From: Lactuca virosa
Taxonomy: Eukaryota > Streptophyta > Magnoliopsida > Asterales > Asteraceae
Direction of reading: 5' to 3'
DNA length: 64,000 nt
Assembly (NCBI GenBank): GCA_928212115.1
Contig: CAKMRJ010003334.1
Coordinates: 35,593,385 to 35,657,384 of the forward strand
Shown here: positions 23,655-34,291 of the stretch, one piece after another
Position numbering within the stretch: the stretch's first letter is position 1
How the letters are laid out: each line of letters opens with the position of its first letter
Program-made: the position numbers and the translations under genes
The notes under the pieces: generated by a model
What the model was told of the DNA's origin: nothing
Databases searched by the model: none
What the model saw: only the letters and a program-made list of their open reading frames with translations

Positions 23655-25300
23655 ATGACGTCTTCTCAAACTGCTCCCAAAGCTTCAAAACCTACATAGA
23701 AGAAGAAATCTTCTAAGGGTTCCGCCTCATCTTTATCCACTGAGTTCATCCTCAGAGAAACAACTCAACTGTTTTCTCCTGATCCCATGGATTACGATGA
23801 ATCCACTCGCATCATGATCGAGTAATCTCTCACCACCCTATCGTAGTTCCTCTCACTAAAATCCCTAACCCTGACCTTCCTCTTCGCATCCTTCACAAAG
23901 AGTTTGAACGAATCAATATTGAAGATAATGCACTGGAAGTGAAGATTGTTAATGATAAAATTGTTCCACTCCACAAGAACACCTTCTTCAAGGCCATCCG
24001 CATTGCAGAAAACCCCAAAGGTTTTCGTGTTCAAGAACCAACGACTGAAGAGTTTCATTTGTTTCTGAATCAAATTGGGTATAATGGAGAATTCAAGGCA
24101 AACGAGTTCAAGAAGTCTGTAGTTCTTGGACTATGGACCATACTGATGCACTTAATCCTTCGAGGATTGTCCGACAAACATGGCGGCACAGACACCATGA
24201 GCAAGGATTGGTCGTATGTGGTGTATAACATCTTCTCCGAAGAAACAATGCAATTGACCTAGCCGAGGTGCTATGGCAAGACTTTTAGAAATTCACCATC
24301 AAGAGGAAGCCCAATGAGATATCAAGTATGAGATTCTGGGCTCTTGCGGTTCAACAACTGTACTTTGAGAGACTCGAATCCATTCCTCTCAGCTCGGATA
24401 TCAAAGAGGTATATTGTTCCTTTAAAGCTATAAAAACTTATAGGTTAGCGAACTGATCCGCTTTCAGACCTATCAGACGTTTGCCATAACATATGTTAGC
24501 CACAATTCCATCCAACTCACAATATCTCAAACATCATCTTGAAATTTCGGTTGTGTACAAGCCAACACAATCTACCCCAATCTCGGATGATCCAGCCTCG
24601 GATGTGAACAAATCGACTTCTTCAGGAGGACGTAAGAAGCACATGGCTAAAAGAAAGAAATCACCTTCTAAAGTCCGAGCCAACAAGAGAACTAAAGCTA
24701 GTGAATCCTCTCAACAAGATTCACAGATTGGCATTTGATCTGACTCTGGATCACCACCGACCCTTCCCATCCACTCTTCCGAAGTACCCTTCGGAGTTTC
24801 AATATCGCATGCACACACTCACGGGGAGTCTGCACATAATCTACCCCCATCTTCCCCAAAAGATTGTGCAGGTATAGAACATAGTCCCTTGAAGCCCTCT
24901 AGGACACACTCTCGAGTCTTTTCGAAAATCCCTTTCGGTTCTACACAAGCACAATCAGGGGTTCCTGCCTCTGATTCTAAGCTTTCTAAAGCTGGAGCAG
25001 TCCCTCCTACTTCGAAAGCCACAACCGGTCTGATACATGCCTCAGGTAAAGGACGATCGGGTATTTTTGACAAATACTGGTCTGATTTGTTTATAAGGCT
25101 CACTCTAGGCATTCAGAGCTAATAAGAGCACAAGTAAAATATACACTTATTTATATGCGTCAAAGAGCTCTTCAAAGTCGTCTATCATTCACTTTTCCAT
25201 CCGATGAAGAGACTGATCAGGCGTTCAATCCTTCCGAAGAAGCTCAACAAACTGCTATAGGAGATGTTCCCGATCCTACAAATGTTTTGGATGATCCTCC
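23655..25300 (+). pseudogene. Copia-A third (envelope-like position) ORF, first part
   Basis: The likely start is the ATG at 23655 (MTSSQTAPKASK). Recognisable blocks are a conserved globular stretch at 23939-24262 (NKIVPLHKNTFFKAIRIAEN-like) and a highly basic segment near 24640 (KKHMAKRKKSPSKVRANKRT) that resembles a nuclear-localisation signal, followed by Ser/Pro-rich sequence. There are many stops (from 23697 on). No signal peptide or membrane segment is visible, so the name envelope-like describes position only. SIRE-type elements carry an ORF here; its role is unsettled. The frame is cut at 25300 by a solo LTR. Confidence 0.65.
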
Positions 25301-26081
25301 TGTTGGGTTTTGGTATACTACAACATCCTATGGTTCACATACAACCCTAAATGATTTGGATCTATGTTTTCTCTAATTATACATGCAATATTGTTTCCAA
25401 AGCATTAAGCCTACAACTAGCATACAATAGACATAAACAACATAAAAATGAGTTATAGGATTACATCTTGATGTAGCTTGTTGTGTTTTGCCTTTAAGAA
25501 CTTAGCACCCCAAGTGTGATGCCTCAAACGGTTCACAACACACCTAGGACAAAGGAGAACTTGAGTGAGATGTTGCTAGCTTCAAAATCGGCTCTAATGA
25601 ACTCCAAGAACTCTAGTAGCTGATTTTGGGTGCTAAGGGAGTCCTTTTATAGTGTGGAAAAGTCTAGGGTTATATCCATGCAAACCCTAATGCCCATGAC
25701 CCTTTCATATTACTTAGGCTCCATGGGTTAAACCTCCATGCACTATCCATGGACTACCATATTGGTTTAGCCCATCCTACATAACAATTGGCCCACACTA
25801 TAAGAATCATTGATTTACCAAATCAATCCCCATACATTTAATTAGTCTCTTTTGATCACATAATTAATTCCAAATTAATTCTTGATCAATACTAATTAAA
25901 TAATATGATTTCATATTAATATATCAGCACTTATAATATATTAATAAATCATAAGTAACCTCTTACTCAAGTATCCATCCTATCAAATTGTCCCGGTGAT
26001 ATGCAACCCGAAATGAACCATGCTACTTTCGGGTCAAGTACATACCAATTATAGTTATAAGATTAGACACCTAATCCAACA
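25301..26081 (-). repeat. Solo copia-type LTR, TSD CCTCC
   Basis: TGTTGGGTTTTGG (25301) to CACCTAATCCAACA (26081), 781 bp, flanked by CCTCC at 25296-25300 and 26082-26086. It is related to the LTR at 29213-29961 (same ends and the shared motif CACCCCAAGTGTGATGCCTC) and has the same minus orientation. It lies in the third ORF of Copia-A. Confidence 0.92.
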
Positions 26082-26242
26082 CCTCCTCCGATGTTTACAA
26101 GCGAATAAGCTCCCAAGCATCCTACCAACGAGGATCTCTTGGATGATGTAATGTTCAAAGATGACAACACAACAGTTGGTGCTATTATGATCCTCACATC
26201 CTTCAAAATGTTGCGAAATCCCTCCTCCTCCAAATCGACTTA
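26082..26242 (+). pseudogene. Copia-A third ORF, middle part
   Basis: A 161-bp remnant between the solo LTR and Gypsy-3, readable as an acidic stretch (EDLLDDVMFKDDNTTVG) with one early stop. Its frame runs into the segment that begins after 52578, so this is the same ORF split by Gypsy-3. Confidence 0.7.
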
Positions 26243-26507
26243 TGTGACAACCCGAAACTTTGTCCATTTCCGTTAATAAAATTTCAAATTCATTAACTTT
26301 TCCGTCAAACTTCTTGGTTTAGAAAATAATCTAGTTATATATAATTAAATTATTTACAAGTCGGAACCAAAAATCGCGCGGGAACCCGAATATCTCGAAA
26401 AACCAAACAATTCCGTCCTAAGTGAGGTTACGACCGCAAACTCGTTTACGACCGTAAACCCATTTACGACCAGTAAAGAGTGGACCCTCCACCGACCACA
26501 AGACCCC

Positions 26508-26515
26508 TATAAATA
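26508..26515 (+). promoter_or_regulatory. TATA box of the Gypsy-3 5' LTR
   Basis: TATAAATA in the context ACCCCTATAAATACGAG, matching the Gypsy-1 box and the 3' LTR copy at 50720-50727. Palindromic TTTACGACC/GTAAA sites lie within 100 bp upstream. Confidence 0.78.
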
Positions 26516-27079
26516 CGAGACCTCCACCTTCATTTGAACATTTTTGGCCAAAAACTCTCTTCTTCTCTCTCTAAGAACCTTGACCGTAAACACCTAAAAA
26601 CACCTTCAAACTTCGGGAAACATCGACAAACACCGTTTGGGGTCACTTCGGAACGTCTGGAAACGTTTATCTCTTCGAAATCAGCACCAGTGTTCTTGAG
26701 TTTACGGTCCATCTTCAAAGACCGTAAACTCTGTTCTTGAGTTTACGACCGTAAACTCACCGAGCCTTCAGAAACCGTAAACCCCAGTTCACGGCCGTAA
26801 ATCCTGTTCACGGCCGTAAACTGTCTTTCGACCGTAAACCCTTGTTCACGGCCGTAAACACCTTTTAAGTGGTGCTTTTGGCTGAAAACCCACTTTCATC
26901 GATTCGATCAAGTCCCGGTAACATTCCTCAACCGAATACAAGTGTTCCTCTAACACTTTATCTAACGAAATCGCTAATTTAGATACACATATGTATTTAT
27001 TTGATAATAGGATTTCGTTAAGTGTCACGTTCAACAACTCGAGGATCTTCATTTCAGTCAGCGCTTTCACGCAACAACG

Positions 27080-28126
27080 GTGAGTTCATACCCCTACATT
27101 TTCCGTATTTTTAATGTTTTCAGGGGGGATACAAGCTAAACATAAATGTTTTCAAAACTTATGCAAATCTCATACTTTGACCCTTTTGTACTGTGTTGAG
27201 CATAAGGGACGTTTTCACTAAAATTGCTTAGTTTTCCGGACACGCTATTCACTATACATGCAAACTATAATCGGTATAGTTTGGGATTTTTCTAAACATA
27301 ACAAGTACAGAAACTTTCACTACGAAACATATGCGCTAAGACAGAAACAGTTTACACTTACATCACTATTTTATCATGGTTTTCATAACTGTAATTATCA
27401 CTACATACGGTATACATACGAATTTTCACTATGGTAGAACACTACTACACTACATGTAAGCTAGATTGTAAGATACCGTGAGGCGCTACTTCACTGCTGT
27501 ACCCTTAGGTGTACAGGGATAAATCCTATCATAGTATAACCAGAGTCTCCCGGAGGGAGAGCGTGAGATTTGTGAATAGATCTATTCGGTACTGACAATC
27601 CCACACCCGAACTGCTAGCTACAGTTGGGCAGGCATGCCTAGGGTGACAAATGTCATTTTAACTCGACGCCTGAAGAACGTTGGAAAGTTCTCTAGTCAT
27701 ATCAAGCATGGTTATACGACTCAGAATATGTATAAATCACCTTTAGTTTACAACTTGACACTCTTCAACAGTTTTATTTACATTAAATAGAACTAATACA
27801 CACTACAATTGGAGAACTTTCAGGGTTTTCAAACAGAAACGAGCATATAATGGTTTCACGCACGCGAAATTCTATTCATCATGATTAGCATTAGCTAGTC
27901 ACATGAAGTCGTAATAATTTCGCATATCACTACAGTTTTCAGTGACAAACATTCATGGTTTTATACAGAATTAAAAACAACTACATCCTCACTAACTAAC
28001 ATATCGGATTTTCTTGGAACTATGCAAACATTTTAAGAAACTCCATCAAATGATTTCACTACAAACCACCGCTTATGAACTCACCAGCTTTATGCTGATA
28101 CTCTTTCAAACTGCTTGTATTCTCAG
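27080..28126 (+). other. Predicted leader intron inside the Gypsy-3 5' LTR
   Basis: Donor-like ACG/GTGAGTTCATACCCC and acceptor-like CTTGTATTCTCAG bound 1047 nt. The donor GGTGAGTTCATA (27079-27090) has a perfect 12-bp complement at 28074-28085, about 40 nt before the acceptor. Both are kept in the 3' LTR (51280-51291, 52267-52278, acceptor 52319). Splicing is inferred. Confidence 0.5.
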
Positions 28127-28387
28127 GAAATCAGTAGACAGGTATTTGCTGGATTTCGAGGAACTGGAGCAAAGCATAAGAGTTTTATGTTTATATGCCA
28201 TACAAAGCTATGGATGTAATTCAAACTAAGTTTCAGAACAAAGTTTCAACTGATGTAAACATTTTATTTAAGTATTCACTGTAATGGTTGTGTTGCTATG
28301 ATTCTGTTCTTCATTGGTTGTGATGCTACACATGACCCCTCCGCCCAGGAACGTTTCCGCCATCGGTTTCGGGGTGTGTGACAAGAT

Positions 28388-28399
28388 TGGTATCAGAGC
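28388..28399 (+). other. Gypsy-3 primer-binding site
   Basis: TGGTATCAGAGC four bases after the 5' LTR end; initiator tRNA-Met type. Confidence 0.93.
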
Positions 28400-28957
28400 C
28401 CTTGTTTATAGCGAAACTAGTATACCGAACCTTACGTGGTATACAACTATAAACACTAAGGGGCCTAAGTGCTCTACGCTTAAAAGTATACTTTCAAAAA
28501 TAGAAGTATTTTTATAAAAGTATACGAGCATGCGTACATAACAAAATTCGTGTCGTAGTCGAACAGAACAAAAGTATTTGGATGCTGGAACGTGCGGTTA
28601 AACCTGGGCAGTTATGTAATCATGTCTAGGGTGCTATAGATGATCAAATATTCAGTCGAGAACATGCCCAACATGTGCTTGGGAGTGACTGTGGTATTAC
28701 AGCAGGCCTAAAAAACTTACCAAAATCATTCTACATAAAATACTATAGGAGTATTTTAGTAGCCAAAAAACTCAGTATACAGATTCACTCTAAGTGTTGC
28801 TACCTCTTCTTCCTTAAGCGATAACTTACTTGCGTTAGTAACCTTTCTGTGCTTATCGCTCGGTAGTATACTTTTTTTTATCAGGATGAGATATATTTTG
28901 TTTTATATATCTCGAGGACTTACCATCCTCTTCTTCCTGATTGATTTCTAGAACGAG

Positions 28958-29212
28958 ATGCCTCCCCGACCAAGACCCGTCAGTAGGAACGACAACACTC
29001 CGCCACCACCACCACCTCCTCAGTTCGATCCCGTCATGTTCCAGGCAGCAGTTACCGCCGCCGTGACTGCAACAATGGCACAAGTGAACGCTGGTGGGGA
29101 TGGAGGTGGAACCGACCCACAGAGACAAGGTGGAAGTCAGGGACATCAAAAAGAATGTTCCTACAAGGACTTCATGACTGCAAAACCCAAGTCCTTCGAC
29201 GGAAATGGAGGT
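28958..29212 (+). pseudogene. Gypsy-3 gag N-terminus
   Basis: Starts at ATG 28958 (MPPRPRPVSRND), with a proline run, an Ala-rich helix (FQAAVTAAVTATMAQVN) and YKDFMTAKPKSFDGNGG, the usual beginning of chromovirus Gag. It is cut at 29212 by a copia LTR. The continuation at 46233 (FEKIESIFEICVC) lacks the few residues expected between, so some gag sequence was lost at the junction. Confidence 0.85.
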
Positions 29213-29961
29213 TGTTGGGTTATGAGCATTCTAACACTCCTAAGTGTACATGCAACCCTAAATACCTTGGATCTATGTTTTTCTCTATACATACAATTCT
29301 GAACATGCAAGGTATTATCCTAATCTAGCCATACAAAATAATAATATAACAAGATAGAATACATACCTCTTTGATGTAGAATGTCTTCATGAAGCTTGAG
29401 TGCCTAGTGCCCCAAGTGTGACACCTCAAATGGTTCACACAACACCAAATACACTTGGAATAACCTGAGAGAAACTTGAACACTCCTTGAAATCATCTAG
29501 CCCTCACACTCACACATTAGTGTACGATTTCTTGAGTCATGGGATTCTTTTATATGGTGGCTATTAGGGTTACACCATGTAACTCATAACTTTACCCATT
29601 CCTTATGCTCCATGGATTTTAACCTCCATGAGTATCCATGGGTCACCCCCTGGACTTAGTCCCACATAAGGAATCTTGGATCACAAGCCCACATATATAA
29701 GAATGAATGATTTACACAATCAACTCATATATTTAATTAGTCTCCTTTTGATCACTTAATTAATTCCAAATTAATTCTGATCAATTATAATTAAATAACC
29801 TTATTAATATATTAGAACTTATAATATATTAACCAACCTTAAGTGTTATTTCTCTCATTATAGTCTATCCAAATGCATGATGCCATGCAACCCAAATGGA
29901 CCATGCCGGGTCGGGTCAAGTCTTACCAATTATAGTTATGGACTTATACATTAATCCAACA
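29213..29961 (-). repeat. Copia-minus 3' LTR (749 bp)
   Basis: TGTTGGGTTATGAGC (29213) to TTAATCCAACA (29961). The right 352 bp of the element (35914-36265) match its first half. It is homologous to the inverse of the Copia-plus LTR but clearly diverged. Confidence 0.9.
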
Positions 29962-29974
29962 GTCTCCCACTTGG
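29962..29974 (-). other. Copia-minus polypurine tract
   Basis: The minus strand reads CCAAGTGGGAGAC next to the 3' LTR, equivalent to CAAGTGGGAGTC before the Copia-plus 3' LTR. Confidence 0.8.
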
Positions 29975-32900
29975 ATAAGTCTAAAACTATTATTGCGTAT
30001 GACTTCAGGAACCGATCAGCAATCGTAGCTCTCAAAAGCTTCTGTCGAACTCTGACCTTGTCGATGAACTCTGACCTTTGTCAATGACTTGTCCATTAGT
30101 TAAGGGATCATATATTCCTCCATTCTAGATATCATATGGACTGAGACATGGATTATCAATCATTCTCTCTGTCCATTTGTTGTTTCCCGATTTCCGATTC
30201 ATGATGACTGACTGATTGAACAAATCAAATCAGTCCTGGCTTGGCCAAGCACTCACATGTATCATCTTTAAATCATCGAGGGGGCCCACAGATATCGCTT
30301 TTATCCCGAAGGTAAAAGGAATGGATAAACTTCGACTCATATGGCTTGGTTCTACTACTTGTTGAATCATACACAAAGGCACGTTTTGTAACATCGAGGT
30401 ACCAATGCGTTTTCGTGCAATCAATCAATGTATAACCAACTCATAGTAAACAACTCATATCTCGGATGTTGAAGAATATAAGATATTATCGTCTCATGAT
30501 CACGCGATAAAATCCATGAAGTGATTCAAATGAGCGCGGGTTGAATCCAATACTCAGAACTTATGAGCACTCATGCGTGTGTAGCACCACTTTGTCCACC
30601 AACTTGGACCTCTACAAACAACCCATGACAGTCTTGATTCATATCTACTTCCCACATATGACCGACTGTGGATGGTTTGAATAACTTAATCATTCAGGAA
30701 GAGCGACTTAGTTTATTCTGGAAGTCAAAACATGCCAAGTGAAACACAAGAATAAATGAATCAAATATGGTATCAAACCCTATGAATATAAATAAACACT
30801 TTTATTTATCACCATACTGATTACTCATTATTCATTGTTTCGGTTTTATCAACTTTATACTTGAATGTAAAACAATAGTTGTCCCATGCTCCAAGCATGT
30901 ACACTAAGTTTTCTAAACACTAGTCATGCCATACACCAAGTATGCATACTATGTTTGTCTATGATCTTTACTTTGTAAATAGATCAATTGACACACTCCA
31001 ATGATCCTCTTTTCACAGTCCCCATCCTTACTGCAAATGCAAGAATTCCAAATTCATGCCATTTACTGAAATCTGTTAGATTCTAAACTTATATGCATTG
31101 ATCCTCTTAATGATTATGCACAAAGTCAGAAGGACTTGACAACAATCATTACACAGCATTCCAAAGGAGACCAGCTCCTTGGAAACATCCTTCTTTCATT
31201 AAGTTTCCTAATCTTTAACGGATTGAATAATTTCTAACTTTGAAACATTTCCATTATTCCATTTTGACTATCACTTCTGAACAAGAGTTGCCTCCTTACA
31301 GATTATGTCAATATGGTCCTTCCAGAATTAACACATATACTTCCAACTGTCCTTGAGCAACCAATCTTTGGTAAACCTTAGATTGTCCTCGACAATTGCT
31401 TAATCATTTTAGTCATATCCAATTCTAGACCTTTTCCCTTCATAATGCCCCAGGCATTTGGAAATTTATAGAAAGGATGAATATAACACATGTAATCGAT
31501 CCTATATCCGAAGCATATGGGACACGATTCATGATTGTCTCACATTAAAGACTAAACCAGTCTTTTGCTATAATATTTCCATTTCAATTTGCCAAGTTCT
31601 CAAAATTCAGATTATGAAAAGGGATGCCGTAATCATAATCAAATTTTAGAACGCAAATAATGGACCCATATATAGAATTTCCTTATGTTGAGCCATTTCC
31701 AACATGAATTCATATATATATCCTTGATTAAATACGATTAAAATCTCAATCTAAGCTTTTAGAATTGAAATGAAGTTATAATTCTCCCTTAATTATTGCA
31801 AAACAACTTTTTCAACCCCTGCAACCTCACGAATTGAAACTTTTGTTTTCTATAATTAACATTGCTAACTTGCAACCTTTGTCATAATTATCATGCTCCC
31901 ACTAACATGATGATTATTAGCATAACACTATGCTCCCACTAGCTTTGACATGTACTCAGAAATCAGCTGACTTTCTTACCAAAGTTCAGATTCTGATACT
32001 AGATTGTTTTGATAAAACTTTATCAAAATCACAACACCTCTCTTAGATAGCTCACATGTGTGTCTAAACAATTTTAGAACTATGAAAAGGGATGCCGTAA
32101 TCATAGTCTCAGTTGTTTAGACCTTTGCCACTTCTCACAAGTCCATGTTAGTGTGCCGGTAAACCACACACGCTCTACTAACGACTTTGAGAATGCAAAT
32201 ATCATAATTGATATCTAGCTAAAATCTACTTAGTGAAAGTGTTTCCTCACCATCATTTTCATGAATCGGAGAGAAACCTATGACACTTAGATTTAATAGT
32301 GTATGTGTTCTTATCCATGTGAATTTGTCAAAACCATAATCACAAGACAAGGTTAGTGACAAATCCAAACTCATATTGATTAAACTTGTGCAATCTAAAT
32401 TCTTGCCATTTGGCAGCTCAGGTGCCTGCCATTGCTTCCAAGTAGTTGTGCAACCAATTGAGAACTCTCAGAACTCCTATGCAAAGCCAACTTGAATAGG
32501 CACAAAAATTTCAACACGATAGGTTATAAACCTCAAGTCGTGTGCTAGTGAAGGACTTTAGGTTTTATTCTTGATTAAGTCTTGAAACTTTCAAGAGCTT
32601 TAAGACTCCCACTGTCCTCTTGACATATAAGACTCCCTTGTCAAATATTTCAAGAGATAGTGCGGATTCTTTATCAAAGACTAACACTTTACACAATTGG
32701 CCTAAGTGGTCTCTGTTTTATCCAAAACATCACAACTTACCAATTTCAAATAGAGTAGATAACCTTTTACTCTTACATTTGACTAGTGTTAAACAAACCC
32801 TCTTTAAGATATGTCACTCAAGTTACAATCTTGGAGTATGACGTTTTGGAACGAAGTATGACTCATCTTTTTGATTTAACCATTTCAACAATTCATGACT

Positions 32901-33600
32901 CCTCTTATTAGTCATAAGAATGCACTAAGATGACTTAGAGGACCAATTGTGATATGGTATCTAATCATTAAGATGATCATAAACATGATACTAAAGTACT
33001 CTCCCATCTTTTCAGATTTGAGAAACTTTTATCTTTCTGCCATACTTTGATTTCTTATTCGTTCTGTCTCACATTGAAACTTCTCCAATGCTACAGACTT
33101 CTACTTAAGCTTATAAGTATAACCATATTTACTGAACTTAAGTAAATCATGACGAATAGTCTTCTTGATCTTTTGTGGTGGACTTGACCGGTGCACAAGA
33201 ATGTGTACTCGATCCCTTAGTCCTTTCCTTATTCACATAAGGAATTAGCCTTAATTTTCCAAGCTGAAAGTTCTCATTCATCATACTATACAGCTTGCAT
33301 GATTCCAAGTTTCGGTCCAATTGAACCTTGGGTGATGAGAATATTTCCTTATTTGGTAATATTAGACACTACCACAACCGAAAGAATCAAATCCATTTTT
33401 CCAATATTGCTATCAATGGAATCTTATAAGCAACAACTTTTCACAAATGCCATTGTAAGGATACTTAAAATAAATAAAATCAAAACCTTTTCTTTTTATT
33501 TTAAAACTTTGCGAAAAAAAACTTATCCTTATAATCCATATGAAAACCTTGTTGTTTATCTATTCCTAAGCAATATAAATATCATTAAACTCTTAATTAA
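29975..33600 (-). other. Copia-minus non-coding body
   Basis: The first about 820 bp (to 30800) are the inverse of the Copia-plus 3' non-coding region at 42576-43395. From there to 33600 I see no pol or other family motif and only short ORFs. Notable are two hairpins with the loop GGGATGCCG (31610-31640 and 32062-32122) and one GTGTGCCGG…CACACACGC motif (32152-32175), all of which also occur in the leader. Confidence 0.6.
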
Positions 33601-34291
33601 TAGCCCCAAAATATGATCACCGAACCATGCGATTGAAATCCATCTTCGCGATCAGAATCAGCATGTACTTAATAGAGTTAGACAAGGACTTACCTGAAGT
33701 AGAGCCAAACTTATTGACTTTAACATCCTTAGGTAAATTTGGCAGCTTCGTAACCAATGCCCCTTCCTTTAGCAATAGTTACCTATGGACCCTTGATAAT
33801 GGGACTATCTCAGACTTCGCCTCTCTCTTTACCATTGGGTCAACCGAGTTGACTATAGCCGATCCCTTTCCATTGGGAAGAGAGAGCTTTACTGGATATC
33901 CAGTGTCATCATTGTCAATGTCCATAGCGTTTTAGGAAGTTGATCTTAGCAAATAGATAAGATCATTAAGGGTCTTGTCTTAGTCTCGTTCATAGGATTC
34001 CCAAAAGAACTCACTATGTGACTTAGAAAGTAGTTGAGCCACCAACTTTCTCAAGACTTTGACACCCAACTCTCCCGGCTTGTCAATATGTGACTACATC
34101 TCCAAGATGTGACACCTAGACCTTGCCTTGCCAATAGGGCTTGAGTGACCTAAAAACTTTTTAGGAACTTGTGGGTTAGGGAGAATAATTGAGGAGGTGA
34201 AAGAAGTATGATATCCATGGGACATCATCTTCCATTTAGGAACGCTTGTTTCAAGAGATTTGGGAAGATCATAAATGTCTAGACCAGACAT
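33600..34291 (-). pseudogene. Copia-minus gag remnant
   Basis: The ATG at 34291 (MSGLDIYDLPKSL) is in the place of the Copia-plus gag start. The ORF of 65 codons ends at 34094; beyond it, fragments in shifting frames such as KGSAIVNSVDPMVKREAKSE (about 33850) look like coding remnants. I assign them to gag by position; similarity to Copia-plus Gag is weak to the eye. Confidence 0.4.

Larger units (their letters stand above)
26243..28383 (+). repeat. Gypsy-3 5' LTR (2141 bp)
   Basis: TGTGACAACCCG to GGGGTGTGTGACA. Repeated TTTACGGCCGTAAA-type palindromes lie on both sides of the TATA box (26420-26475 and 26583-26865). The intron-like segment is 27080-28126, with the dyad GAATAGATCTATTC at 27574-27587. 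Confidence 0.95.

Noticed and set aside
26420..26870. CRISPR-like array of TTTACGGCCGTAAA repeats
   Set aside because: Spacing is irregular, repeats vary, the setting is a plant LTR, and there are no cas genes.
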